Positions 1 through 12,800 of a stretch of 64,000 bases of DNA are shown piece after piece; the stretch's first letter is position 1; every line of letters starts with the position of its first letter. Under the pieces are notes generated by a model. The model saw only the letters and a list, made by a program, of their open reading frames with translations, was not told the DNA's origin and searched no databases. The DNA lies in assembly GCA_958299035.1 (NCBI GenBank), contig CATQJL010000223.1, positions 81,919,322-81,983,321 of the forward strand, in the 5' to 3' direction. The position numbers and the translations under genes were made by a program. This stretch comes from Cylicocyclus nassatus (lineage: Eukaryota > Nematoda > Chromadorea > Rhabditida > Strongylidae).

Positions 1-2050
1 CAGCGTCCAGGCAGATTCTCGACTTTTTTATGTTATCCAGGCCTTTCCATGGCGCTGATTCCGAATATGGAACTCAAAAAGCGTGAATTTCGCAAAAAAC
101 CGCCTTTTGGGGCTATTTTGGGAAAACCCGGACGAGTGCTTCTGATGTTATCCTTGTCGAAAGCAAGTATTAACAGGTAAACGCTGTAAGTTCGACTGTG
201 TTGGTCATGTGAAAATACGTCAAGGCTGAGGAGATTTCGTTCATAAGGGGTTGGCCGTCCGAGGAATGTGGGCGTGGTCGTCGAGCTCGGATCTGCCTGG
301 ACGCTGCCTTTAAGATCCTCGGTGCGTCTCGCTATCCTTTCCTCGTCAGATGAACAAAAAGATGGAGTCATCAGTAACTTCACTTGTTTACTTCACTTGT
401 TGAAATTGTTTACAAATATTTATTACGTACATGAATTTAAGTACAAGACAGTTAAAGCTCTTTGGTGTGTTCATGTGTCACTTTAACCTTATAGGTAGCG
501 CTTACCACAGGTAAGGAAAACGCTAACCAAATAATATAATGGCGAAAAAATTGAGCGAAATTTACCTTGTGTGTGATAAAACGTGTTTTATGTACAGGCC
601 ATATGGCAAAGGTCGATGATTCTAAACTATACATCCTCAATCTTGTTTAATGGGGAGTAGCCGGGTTCTACTAATGCGTTTCTCCAGTACAGATTGTAAT
701 TCGCAATTGATCCACTCCTTGATTGAATCCGAGATTGAATCTCAGAGTTGTTGGCCAGCGCATTGAAATAGACCTGCAAGCAAAGCAATGTTTACCCTGG
801 AAGATAAAACTATTTCTTCCCAAAACTTTTTTTGCAACGAAGACGGACAAAGCAAAAGTAGAAGTTGTACAGATTTGAAAATAGCTGACCTCTTTTGAAT
901 GTTCTGACCAGGTGAATGAAGGCCGTCGGCTATTTGCCGCTGACTTCAGCAGCTCTGCAAGGTAGACATAAGAAACAGCAATAGATCAATCAAAGTTGCG
1001 TCCAAAACGTGTGTCGTTGGGTACAATGCACTACACTAATGCCACTCTCAATTTTTGTTTAATATGCACTGCAGCTGGCTTTAGCCACCTACATAGACAC
1101 TGAGACAACTTGCCTTCACGTAGCGTGTAGCTACGTCCACAGCTTAAAAAGTGCCATCTATTCCTGTCTCTTGCTTTTCACATCCATGATTTACTTGCTA
1201 GTCGCCACTAGATGCATTCACGAGTTCCAAGTGCAAAAGTCATCTCCATTTCATCTCGTTCAGGATTATCTGCCATCTCGTTGGTATCCTTTCTTTGACG
1301 TTTTGCTTCGAAAAGATCTATTCAGATGCTCTTGTTCGTATAAATGGATTCGGTTCAGTAAGATTTTGTCATCTGTTTTTCTCTAATATAACCGGTCCAC
1401 ATATGTGTCTTGTCTCTGTCGCTTTTGCGATGTCCGCTGGAAAACGAGGAGGACGGAATATTCTCGTCATATCTGAGGCAAAGCCCGAAAAGACGTTAAT
1501 ACGGTGGATAAAATTAAAGAGACTGCGCTCCATTCGCTTCGTAGCCATCCATTTGATGACACAATCTAAACCGCCATATGTGGCACCCATTTACAATAAC
1601 CAAACCTTATTGGTAAATTCTATTATAGCCTACTGCTCAACTTATAATCAATTTCTTCTCCCGTATTGCTTACTCTTGATCCTCTGAGGTGTTTATATTT
1701 GTGCAACGCGCTCGTGATGAAAAATACTTGGTCCTGCTGCAACATGGCCGGAGAAGCAAAGTGCTCTTCACTTTTGTGCGAATAATGCGAAAGAACAGGA
1801 ACAAGGTTGAAGCAGAAAATGAACTCCATGGCATCGATATCTCATCCACGGATCCACCATATGACTAAAACTTGACCCATTCATACATCGTTTGCTCGCT
1901 CGCCATAGACGGAGCACTTCGACGTATATACACGCGTAGCGGTTTTTGATAAAGAAAGTACAAATAAAAATGCTTTAGGATGGAGATTTATCGAAGGATC
2001 AATAGTCTTCGGTGGTCTGAATACTCGGTGGCAAGCCACCACCCATTATC
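1..2050. other. No supported gene; left edge
   Basis: I see no exon chain with consistent phase on either strand. The open frames around 1170-1690 have no recognisable domain and overlap frames on the other strand. The stretch is AT-rich intergenic or downstream sequence of the transporter gene that ends at 2447. Confidence 0.5.
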
Positions 2051-2057
2051 TGGCTGA

Positions 2058-2290
2058 TCTTATATATGATCCATGTTTGTTTGTTTGCCTGTATGTGTGT
2101 TTATCTGTATTTCTGTACAATCCAAAAAGAAATTGAAGTAAATTTTGCATGAATAAAGTCCGAGGCGGAGGGAAAAGTGTCGTAAGCTTCTTTTCGTCAT
2201 CGATCGATACCCTTCAAGCTACGGGGCTGGGAGTTCGTACGGAGGGAGGGGGGGGGGGAGTCAAGTAAGCACGGTGATGACAAAAGTAAC
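2058..2290 (+). mobile_element. Degraded Helitron-like element copy
   Basis: It begins A|TCTTATATAT and has a TGTTTGTTTGCCTG-type pyrimidine repeat. Later it has the ATCGATCGAT block, the ACGGGGCTGGGAG block and an 11-base G tract (2248-2258), in the same order as the better copies at 4392 and 18185. The 3' hairpin/CTAGT end is not visible, so it is a 3'-truncated or decayed copy. It lies just downstream of the transporter stop codon. Confidence 0.55.
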
Positions 2291-2446
2291 ATTGATTTGA
2301 AAAGAATGCTCAGTGCATTCAATTGATTCTTCGACTTGATGCAATTTGGTCTCAGGAGCGGATTTGCTACGGAGATGTAGCGTGCTGATTGCGAAAACAT
2401 AGTGGGGCATATGGAAGCGGAACAGGGAGATGTTGTACAGAAGTGA

Positions 2447-5400
2447 TTAATGATAGCCTTTATCAAACTGTATTGACAAGGACACGGAGTCGAGTATGCC
2501 AGTTAGTACCGAGCAATGGTTCAACAAACCTATTTCTTCCTTGATTCCCGTTCGATAATCGTGCCTAGCATCTGATACATCTAATCGTCTCTGAAATAAA
2601 AAATGCTTAGTTAATTTTATGGGTAAGGCGCAAACAGCTAGAGTAAACTCCGCTTCTTTGCTATGGCTGACTTTGTCTACCTGCAGGATATGAGCGACCG
2701 CACTAGCGGCAAAACCATCACCTAGCACATTAACGGAGGTCCTAACACGGTCGCTGTAACAGATTCGTTTAGTCAATAAAATCAATTTTTAGTTCATGCT
2801 TACAGCAGCCAGTCGACCGTTAACAACAACGAAACATCCTTGATTGGCAATCCAACAGTGTTCAAGATTAACAAAATTGAAACAAGCCCAGCTGGCACGG
2901 AGCCAAGACCGATGGATGCCACCGTAGCGGTAACACTGAAATTGCCATTTTTTAGATTATTACCTACCTCAAAAGATAATTAGAAATTGCCTTACCTTAC
3001 AGTCAATACTTCAGCAAAGGATAATTCAACATTGTTAAGCTGTGCAATGAATATAACGGCAACTGCCTCATAGAGGGCATTCCCATCCTGAAAGGGACAA
3101 AGGTAAGTACTGCCGCAGATACCTTTTCTGCGTTGCACCTATAGGACTTATCAATAGAAGTGTCGGGTACACCAGCATCTCCATTCCCGCGCTTGAATCT
3201 CCGTCTCTTCCTCGAAACATGCGCTCTGAGCACTTTCCCAGGGCGAGCATGGGAAAGACGGAGCCTCAATCGATTGGAAATGATTAGAGAACACGTTCCG
3301 GAAGAAACGCAGAGTCCAGCGCGGGAATGGAGATGCTGGTGCACCCGACACCTCAATTGATAAGCCCTGTATACACCGTATACTATCTTATCGCATAACA
3401 GTAATCGTGCGTTATCGGGACGTTTGCTCGAAGGCAGTGTTTGTGAAAACTGGGGACTAATAAGTGTTCTTTTAATGTGAGAATTGAATGGTAAAGTTGG
3501 ATAAGTCATTTCAAACTGCAGCTCGTACAACTCGCCTACGATCTAAGAATCCTGAGAAGTCTAAACCCGCCCATACCTCTCTTTCTTTTCTTTTTTCTTT
3601 CTGTCTTTCGGACTAATCAACGTTTTCGAGTTCGGTACTGAGCGAGAGTTTGAGGGTGAAATTTGTGTCCACAATTGAATTATATGAGCTGCTGCTTGAG
3701 TAATGGCTTTATGAAGGTCCCCTACCTGATAACCATCAAAAAGTCTAGGTACCCACCAGTCGCATGTTTTGGGATGCTTCCCAAATTTTTCATGGCTCAT
3801 GACCCCAGAAAAAGTTTACAAGGCTAATTTGAATTTTTGAAAAAACTTGAAAATTGTTTTATATATTTACAAGTATAAACAAGTCACTTTCACATTTTCA
3901 ACCCGTTAATTCGACACTTACCATATTGATCGTAGAGCCTAGAGGAAGAACAAATCGTGAAATTCGTCTATCTATGTGACAGTTGTCCTCCATACATTGC
4001 ATCGACATCGGCAATGTTGCACCACTGCAACTTATTGATTAGCTTGAAAGATGTGAGCAGGCGCAGCTCAAGTGTGTGTTCTGCGATTGCGTACCCAGAA
4101 GCAGTTCCAAAAGCGGTCACAATTGCTTGCATCATACCACGTACGATGAACATCGGATTCTTTCTTGTGATCAAGAAATAAAGAATCGGACAGGTAATCA
4201 CCGTATGCAAGATGAGGCCGGCGATTACAGTGAGCACATATCTAGAAAAATCAATATATTGATTGATATATGGACTGCCACCTTAAGATTTCCCTAGCGA
4301 GATAGAGTTTTTTATTGTTGTTCTTGAACTCAAACATACAGAATGGTCCAAATAAAAGTAAATTGTGACGATAGACGATAAAAATCGATAATCTTATATA
4401 TAAAGCTGAATGTCTGTTTGTTTGTCTGTCTGTCTGTATGTGTGTACGTATGTTCCGAATAGAAAATTCCATTTCTGAACCGATCGGGACCAAACTTGGC
4501 ACACATGCACTTCGGGCCCCGGCGGGTGTCATAGGCTACTTTTCGTATCGATCGATATCGATTTTATCGATTTTTTGCAAAATTTGAGTTACGGGGCTGG
4601 GAGTTGGCACAGGGGGGGGGGGGGTAAGTGAGCATGGGGATTCCGAATACAATATTAGTTTTTAGAATCGTGCATTACTTTTATCGATTTTATCGATTTT
4701 TTTGCAAAGTTTGAGCTACGGGGCTGGGACTACTGGCGTTACGATACCATCACCTAAGTGCTAATTGACTACATAAAGTCTCTTGTCAATCGAAAAAGAC
4801 TCAATCTGACACAATTTTAGTATCCCAGCACGTCTTCAGGCAGATTTCCATCTACAAGCAGTCCTACTATATGGGAAAATATGGCAATTGCACAGAAAAA
4901 AGCTCGTAACTTCCTTCAGAAGAACGCGCCGCAGCTGGAAACAGCATATTTGGAATTAGCGTTCCAAACTTATTTGAAACTAGATGGCTTACCCGGCTCC
5001 GCCCGGCCCTGTCAATAATATATTTGTAATCAGCATGCTCGATTACCCCCCTGTGCCAAATCCCAGCCCCGTAGCTCAAACTTTGCAAAAAAATCGATAA
5101 AATTGACATCGATCGATAACGAAAACTGGACTGTGACACCCGCCGGGGCCCGAAGGGTATGTGTGCCAAGTTTGGTCCGGATCGGTTAAGAAATGGAGTT
5201 TTCCATTCGGAACATACGGCGGAGCCGGGTAAGCCAGCTAGTAGATCAATAAACGTAAACCCACAATAACAAAACACTTGCAGTATCCGATAAATCATCA
5301 AGTTCTAACAAGTTTCCGCAAACCAAACATGTTATACCAAGTGGAGCAAACCTGAAGGAATCCGATTTCAACAAATATAATAACTTATTGATTGACTTAC

Positions 5401-8400
5401 ATACCACATAAGTGTCTCTACCCAACGCATAATCACAGCATCAAGAATCACAAAGAAATCAACGACAATCTTGGCACGTTCGCCAAGTTGTGAGATCACT
5501 ATACCAAAGCCCGTACAGAAGACGATTATGCCTGAAGAATAAAAGCAGAATTAAAATATAACTCGTAAAGAATGAGTTGCTCCCAAGATTTTATATTTCT
5601 TGGGAGTCAAAATGCTCAATCCTTGAAAAAAAAAGGCATGGTATAGTGAGCTTCGGGCCCCGGCGGGTGTCATAGGCTACTTTTCGTATCGATCGATATC
5701 GATTTTATCGATTTTTTGCAAAATTTGAGTTACGGGGCTGGGAGTTGGCACAGGGGGGGGGGGGGGTAAGTGAGCATGGGGATTCCGAATACAATATTAG
5801 TTTTTAGAATCTATTAAATTGCAATGACAAAACCTAACAAAGCTAACTGTAACTTGTAAAAAGTTCTAAAAATCCCAATATTTATTGAAACCTTGAAATG
5901 ACTCATATGCACAATTTAATAGGGCATTTTTGATCGCTTACTCATTTACTCAAAATTTTCCACAAGTTTTATTAGGATAAGCATGTAGAAGTTGACAGAG
6001 AAGGATAAAAATTTGTAAGAAATCTTCATGTGCGTTATATACCTTTCTTAGAAAAATTACACTATTTATGAAACTGTCTTACCTTTGATTCAATTGGATT
6101 GACGGCTGGAAGGCGGTGCTTCGCAACCTAGTTAGGACTACAGAATGATCAGAGAGCACGCGCGATAGAGACGCAGACTGTCGCGGGCACGAGCTGCCTT
6201 AATTATGCCATAAAGCCCCGCCTTCCAGCCGCCAATCCAGTTGAATTAAAGGTTACTTTTGTAAGGTACTAGAAGGAAATTTATAATATGTAAAATAAAT
6301 CATCCATAACTTGATAATTTTTGCACTGCACACTAGATTTCACGGAAAAATTGTAACGAAACTCACCCAAAATGTTCGTTCCACGAGTAGTGCTAATCGC
6401 TTTTTTCATAATAATAACTTGATCGGAAGCGTTCTTAGCTATTTTCGGCCTTTGTGCAACATATGTCGTTTGCATTCTTTCAAATGTCGCTTGGATAATA
6501 TTTTCAGGAAACATATTCCTACAAATCATTTATTGATCGTTTTCGCAAGCTATCAAATCTTGTTTACCTTACTAAATCCAGAAAAGTATCTAAAGGAGAA
6601 ACTTCGGTGTCTACAGGAACATCAGGAAGATGTCCAGCTTTGATGGATGGATCACCAGGATGGATCGTCATCACAAGGAAAATGCCGAGCTAAACAAATT
6701 AATCGTGCAGAGTTTTTAAAAAAATCTAAAATTTGCGAAAATAATTACTGTTGCAAGTGAAGTACATAAATCTATGGTGTTATCTTATCCCAATCATCGC
6801 AGTTTGAGGATAGCGAAAAAAGTAACAACGCTTATGGGGGAGGGGGGGGGGTCGTGAATCTATCCAATACGGTCTTCAACTCAAAAAGATCTTCAAAAAA
6901 TTTGGATGTTTCATCTCATTTTTTCTTTACATTGTGCACAAAAAAAAATGGCCTTAAACTGTGGAGAAATTTAGCAATATAAAATCTCGTGCTTTCAATT
7001 TCTTAGCAATTTTCCGTTTTCATTCAAAACAGAAAAATTACAGCAGAGAATGAATATTCCCAAGATTAATGGTCAAAAAAGTTCATGGAATCGTATTTGA
7101 AAAGAATTCAAAAGTTTATAAAACTCACCAAAGTCGCTAATACTGTAGTGGTGAGGTAGTAAAGAACAGTTGCCAATCCCATTTGACCAGATTCTTTTGC
7201 GTCCATTTGTGCCAGAGCTAAAAAACTTTGATTTCATTTTTTTTTCTGGAAAAAAGTGTAGAATCTGCCCATTTCGAATATTTTGCTAGCATCTTTCATT
7301 CATCCTTTCACAATCTGTGTTATTTATTCCAAAATGATCAATGTTGGCAGATGCTAACCTGGAAATCAGTATTGCAAGTCCAGGTCACATAAGAAAAAAT
7401 TTTTGCGTTTATTTTGCAACTCTACAGCATTTGTACTTTCATCGGGTATATTTAGTGAACTGATTAGAGTAAACACATTCTACACTCCAAGCGACTGATT
7501 ACGTCACAGAACTTCAGGTTCAAGGCTCTTGTGACCAAATACGCTTCCCACTGCGCCAGATACAGCAATTATTACGTCTAGAGTTCATTTCCGATGAATC
7601 GCCAATCACGTCATCGTATCTTGGTAATTAGTAATGTTAACAGTGACGGCGCATGTGTCATAGTGGGCATAGCACGGGTTTGGTATGTGAGAAGTGCTAT
7701 ACTCTCTTTTTAACCAACAGGATACTTTTCCGAATGCACTACCCAAAATCTGTAGACCTAACGGTAACATATTCTTAGTACGTGCATGTGTGTTATTTAG
7801 CACGTTATTCAGATTATTGACATCCATCCATGCTTAGGTTTTTTGGCGAGGTACGATAGGTGTACGGTAAGCAGTGAAGTGGAATAATTGCATGGTTGGT
7901 AAGAGAAGGGGGTTCGATATACTGATACGCCTTCTTGTTCTTTCAGGTAGCGCCCCATTCACACACAATAAAATATGGATCCAATATCTGTGATAATGAC
8001 CTCACTCACCCCCTGTAAAATTCAAGTAGTTTTTTGCATATTTGAACTCTATATTGTGATAAAGCTTCGAAAATTGTGAATCTAACAATGTGCAATATAT
8101 AACGTTTCTATTTTATCACATGCTAGACTTGATATATTTTGGTTCTTTTAAGGTAGTCGATCTACGAAATTCGATGAAAAGCTTCAGACCTAATTTTTCT
8201 GTTGAGGGAATAATCAGGGCTCGGCACAGGTGGCTTACAAGCAAGCTGGGAAGTTTTTAGCAAAGGGAGTTTCGTTTTCGTAGCCGAAAAGACACGAAAT
8301 TGGAAACGTTTGTTTTCTTAGTCAATTTCGTTTTTTGGAGATTTTCGAAGGACTATGGGCTAGAGTCAAAGGGGACTTCGTAAAAACTCGCAAAGTCAAA

Positions 8401-8940
8401 GGGACTTCGCTTACTGCATTTTTAACTAGTCACCCCGTGCCGAGCCGCCCTGGGAATAACAGTTGCTGATAAATAAATGGAATTGTGCTAAGTACATTTT
8501 TTTGTTGTTAGTTGCTGGCGTCAAAAAAGGCGCATCTTATTTTTGATGATTCTCAGATGTATTGAAAAGAGAATTATGATTGCGAGAAGCCAAGGCTTCC
8601 CCTGTCAAAAATATAACTATAGCACAACTTGAAAGAAACTATTACTAATTGCTACTGAAGCAGTCAGGCACATCATACATGTAGAGACAATTTGAGAGAG
8701 ATAAAAACAGAAAAACTCACCAGAAATAAGCGATGAGAAGATCAACGGTAGAATCATCATTTTGAGCACTTGCATGAAAATTTCGCCAGGAAAATTGATC
8801 AGTTGTAATGTTTCAGCTGACAAATTTAGTGGTCGTAGCCCAAACCCAAGCGTAACACCCAGTATCACAGAAACGATTGTCATGACCAAAAGTGTGTTCT
8901 CACGACAAAATCGTAACACCGTAACGCGAAATGATGGCAT
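2447..8940 (-). CDS. Excitatory amino acid (glutamate) transporter-like, SLC1/GLT family
   Basis: A sodium-coupled acidic amino acid transporter of the plasma membrane. The minus-strand exons are 8721-8940 (start codon at 8940, behind a TTTCAG acceptor at 8971 suited to SL trans-splicing), 7129-7217, 6568-6689, 6367-6518, 5405-5531, 5278-5351, 4095-4241, 3922-4024, 2996-3087, 2804-2935, 2681-2753 and 2447-2590. Together they give about 491 residues. Family landmarks appear in order: an N-terminal membrane helix, [35 protein letters not shown], the serine-rich hairpin as [40 protein letters not shown] in hairpin 2, and [12 protein letters not shown]. The DR.RT aspartate and arginine that bind substrate are kept. 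Oddities are NMDGN in place of NMDGT, and an exon 6/exon 7 junction (5278 to 4241) that is one base out of phase, where Helitron-like DNA has inserted. The last exon may alternatively end by splicing at 2530. Family assignment is certain, paralog is not. Confidence 0.9.
3140..3374. mobile_element. Foldback MITE, TACAGGGCT family, in transporter intron
   Basis: About 100-base inverted arms (starting with a block before GTGTCGGGTACACC on the left, matched by GGTGCACCCGACAC on the right) face each other around a short centre. The right end reads AAGCCCTGTATAC, matching the TACAGGGCT termini at 43189 and 50726. It lies in the intron between transporter exons 8 and 9. Confidence 0.75.
4392..5242. 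mobile_element. Composite of Helitron-like elements in transporter intron
   Basis: A plus-strand 5' end (A|TCTTATATATAAAGCTG at 4392) is followed by the TGTCTG repeats, the CGGGCCCCGGCGGGTGTC block and a 13-base G tract. From 4979 a second copy runs on the minus strand: its 3' end is the complement of GCCGGGTAAGCCATCTAGT. A plus-strand 3' end (GCCGGGTAAGCCAGCTAGT) closes the block at 5242, only 35 bases from the donor of transporter exon 6. The structure is nested or rearranged. Only short frames are present, so it is non-autonomous. Confidence 0.75.
5651..5811 (+). mobile_element. Helitron-like fragment, near-identical to 4510-4669
   Basis: About 160 bases repeat 4510-4669 almost exactly. 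The main visible difference is the G tract, 14 instead of 13 bases. Both the pyrimidine-repeat 5' end and the CTAGT 3' end are missing here, so this is an internal segment copied in direct orientation. Confidence 0.75.
6081..6253. mobile_element. Foldback MITE in transporter intron
   Basis: Inverted ends: ACCTTTGATTCAATTGGATT on the left pairs with AATCCAGTTGAATTAAAGGT on the right, continuing through GGCTGGAAGGCGG/CCGCCTTCCAGCC. Total length is about 173 bases with no coding potential. Confidence 0.75.
8216..8451. mobile_element. Foldback MITE (AGGGCTCGGCAC ends), 5' half of transporter
   Basis: The left end AGGGCTCGGCACAGG pairs with the right end GTGCCGAGCCGCCCT. Internal GGACTTCG/CGAAGG motifs repeat. 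It lies in the first intron of the transporter gene. Confidence 0.6.
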
Positions 8941-9319
8941 TTTCGCATATACGTGGGTGGATGTTGTCTGAAATTGAAATTCAAAATTTGATTAGAAATA
9001 GATTATCGATTGACAACGGAGAGATTATTTGTGTAGATAAGGTTGTTGGTAGGATCAAGCAAGAAGTAGGAATCATTACGCGATAAAAAATCAATTATTG
9101 ATCGTTTTTTTTTTCGGACATTGGAGGAAGATACGACTTATTAAAATGCCAAGTAAGCGTTTTTCAATCGGAAAATGATTTATTCGTTGAAGCACTTGGT
9201 GGGAATAACTAGACAAGCTCCGCTAAATAGACAGTAGGCGATCCGCAGGAATCGCAAACAAGCCACGCCCACCCATTACCGTAATTCAGCGAACTTCGAT
9301 GGCAAGATAGCGATCTTAT

Positions 9320-9836
9320 CAGGGTGTCCCAAAAGCAAGTACCACTTTTCAGTCGGTAAAAATTCCCTTCTCGTTGTGTCTTTTTCCGCCATTTAGCTAC
9401 CATTTTGTAGAGGAGGCTTCAACTTAGATTTACTGTATCGGTCAAATCACCGATCACTCTTCATTAATGTAGGATTACGGTAAGAACTTCCAGCATGTGG
9501 AACCAATGTAAAATATGCTATCTGACTAAAAATTTTTCAAAAAATCTGAAAAATCGTGTACTGGGGTTTTCGCGCACGCTGGTTCCACTACGCAGCATTT
9601 TGCAAGTGTTTTCATTGGTTTTGTCCCGAAGCAGACTATGGTTTCCAATAGCCTAAAATCCTTGTCGAAGTTCCTACAGTAATCCTACAGTATAAAAGGC
9701 GATCGATGATTCGTTCGAGACTGCAAAACTAAATTGAAGCCTTTTCTATAGAATGGTAATTGAATAGCGGAAAAAGACGCAAGGAAAGGGAGATTTTAAC
9801 GATTGAAAAGTGTGTACTTACTTTTATGACACCCTG
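9320..9836. mobile_element. Mariner-type MITE (CAGGGTGTCCCAAAAG ends)
   Basis: The left end CAGGGTGTCCCAAAAGCAAG is matched by the inverted right end CTTACTTTTATGACACCCTG. Interior blocks ACTTAGATTTACTGTAT and GTAGGATTACGGTA are also inverted-repeated and are shared with the element at 47196. Tc1/mariner-like ends are suggested by sequence; no transposase is present. It lies upstream of the transporter start. Confidence 0.7.
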
Positions 9837-12800
9837 TGCAAGAATCGTTAGCTCAATTCAAAAACCTTCTAACAGCGGGAAACCGCGGCGGGTCCCGAAG
9901 CGAACTTTGCATATAGCACCTTTAGACAACTGGTTGACTAGTATGAGAATGAATTTGCACTTTATAACTCTTTTTCCCTTCTCAGCCGATTTTTACTTGT
10001 TTAAGCATAAATGCGATATTTTCCCTTTTTTCGATGAAAATTAGACATTTTTAATAAGCTTTTAGGCAATCACTATTACAGAAGAACAACAAAATCGCCA
10101 TGAATTATGAAAATGTGCAAGTGACTTGCTTATACCCGTCAATAACCCCTTTTGCTGAATTTTTGGAATCATGAGCACGCAAAAATTTCAGGAAGTACAC
10201 AAGAAAAAATTCTGGACTGCGTGGCTAATGCCACGCACCTTCATACGAGAACAAATTTTGTGCGCATATACTGCTTTTATATAATTGACGAGCCCTAAAG
10301 GAATTGAACTGTTTAGCGGTCAGTACGTGTTAGAGCCAAAGAATGCTGAAAGGGCTGTTTGACAATAGAGATAAATACCGCAGATCTTTGGCATCCGAGT
10401 CAAAAACACTGCACTTTCTGTAACTTCTTGCTCAACTTGTTTTCTTCTAAAGTCCAGACTATAGTAGTAAACATTTATACTGTCAACATCAAACTATCCA
10501 ATCACTCAGACATCGAACAAAAGGAGGACATCATAAGGTTACACATTGTCTGATCCGGGTATGTGCAAAAGTAGATGTTGAAAGTGAATTTTTATTTAGG
10601 AAAAGACTTTAAAGCCTGAAAGCATCGTCATGTTCACCTATTCAATACCGGCTTGGATCAGCGTAAAAATCTAGCGAGCCTTTACTTTTGAAAAATAAAT
10701 TACTAAAACAAAAATAGGATAAGACAAGAGGTACATGTGCAATTCTCGGCACCCTCAGCAATTGACAATATCAACAGTATAGAAACAGACAATAGCAGAC
10801 AGACAAAAGAAAGATCGAAATAGGGAATTCGATGATTGCACGGAGAAATAGACAATTGATCTTTGCGCTCATCAATATAATAATTTTCTCAAGTCTGAAA
10901 AGTATTTTGAGTCCATACCAGCAAAAACATTCATTAGGAAAGGATAGAAGCCAATGCCCTGGTTGTGGGATTTTTCTTCAAAATTATCAACAAAAATCCA
11001 TGAAGATGTTCACAAATAATTTGACAATGAGCAGCGCACCGGAAACGTTCAGCAAGAGCCAAAACAATATTAGAATTAGTTATTACGAAGATTCTGTAAA
11101 GAGAAAATATGATGGTTAGGTCAAAAACGTCGCAGATTTTTTTCTTTGAACTTTTTCAAATAAAAAATGAGAAAACTGTGGAGATTATATGTTGTTTTAT
11201 TTATACCCGAGGTTTTGATAAAATACCAACAAAAACAGACTATTCGAAATTCTTGTAAAAATGTCTTAACTTATATGAACATTACTGAGTGATTATGTTT
11301 GCGTACTAGCCCGATTACTATTCGCTCACAAAAATTGTGTTCGACATTGAGCACATGCGGATGTTTGGCTAAATGATTACAGGCAAGAACACTGTCGAAA
11401 CTCGTCCAACGAATAGGGCTAGTTTTGCAGAGATCAGCTTGATCCGCCCATCTGTTTCTTTACTTCCTGCTTGTAAACAAACAAAACAGAATAACGTAGA
11501 GATTCCTATACAGAATAGATACGTAGATTCCTATCAACAAAGCTTGAGTGGCTGCAGAAAGTGGGGGGGGGGGGGGGGTCAATGTCCTATGGGGTTTGAT
11601 TGTAGAATTTACGTTATCTATCAGTTAGCATACTTTTTCTACGACGAGTGGTAAATCGGTTATCAGGTCAACCTAGTTGGTTAGCAGTAAAATTTGGTTT
11701 ATGTATTCCTAAAAGCTAGCTCTCGCCTAGATCAATTCCCATGACTGTTTGACTCTCGGAGTTGATTTATAACACCACTTTCCGGGTTTGGTTTGGCGAA
11801 CAGATCACCCGATTACCCGCTCAGCTCAGTTTTCGCCGAAATTAGCGAAAAGTGTCTCAGCGGAAACGAGACAGTTCGAGAGAACTCGGTTAGAGAAAAA
11901 TCTGCAGGATATGGTAGTCATTGCAAGAGCTATTGAAGAGCCAGGAAGACACTGATAACAGGTTGGCGGGTTTCTGGAATTTTCTCTTTTTTCTGAACTT
12001 GAGTTTTCGAGAAGCTTTGTCTGTAGCAATAATTTGCGAGTTTCATCTGCGCCAAAATCGTGAATATGAGATGATTGACTTACAATTGGGCACAAGTCAC
12101 ACAGTACTAGAAATATTGGTTGATTAGGTTTAAGAAAGGAAGATCATGATGTAAATAAGCGGAAATAAAAAGTTTTTTCTTTTCTTTTCTAGCATGCATT
12201 TATTTTACTTTTCTGCATAAATCTCAAATAACACACAACATGGACAGTTTTGTACAAAGTTTCATTCCCAGGATGGGATATCCGACCATTGTCATTTTCA
12301 TTTTGTCTACATTTTTCTTAATTTTTGTGGAGATTAAGCGAACCCGGTGATGTGTGATTAATCTGAACTAAAGCTTGATTAGAAACTAATAGCTACTTCA
12401 AGAGATGAAGTTATTGGTCAAACAAGGACGACAATACTAATTCTTTGGCACTTTAGCTGTAGCTTTAGCTTTCTATTGTACCATTGCTCAGCAAAAAAGA
12501 CCTCTCAGATCAACAAATTATAAAAAACGATTGAACCCTTAGTCATGATTACCATAGATTACCCTATTAAGTAGAACATCAGAAACATTTATTATTGCAA
12601 CCATGTCGGTCGAACAATGGCATCAGTTCGAGTTTTATGGTGTTTTTTCCTTGCAATAAAATGCTGCGAAAAGTCGAGTGCCCACAAAAGTAGAATTTGC
12701 CTCTTTCGACGAACACTTCTGTATTCATTTGCTCTTGAAAAAATTTATGTAGCAAAGTATAGGCAGATAGACCCACCTTGTTTGCGTATGAACCTCTCTC

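Noticed and set aside
3151..3530. Overlapping frames on both strands with arginine-rich peptides
   Set aside because: They arise from the arms of the foldback element at 3140-3374.
10832..11119. 95-codon plus frame with a C-P-G-C motif
   Set aside because: No second zinc-ligand pair, no splice context and no family match; probably chance.
11824..12095. Candidate coding exon(s), plus strand helical segment and an 89-codon minus frame
   Set aside because: Both strands are open over the same bases, no flanking exon joins in phase, and I recognise no family. Mentioned only as a doubtful segment.
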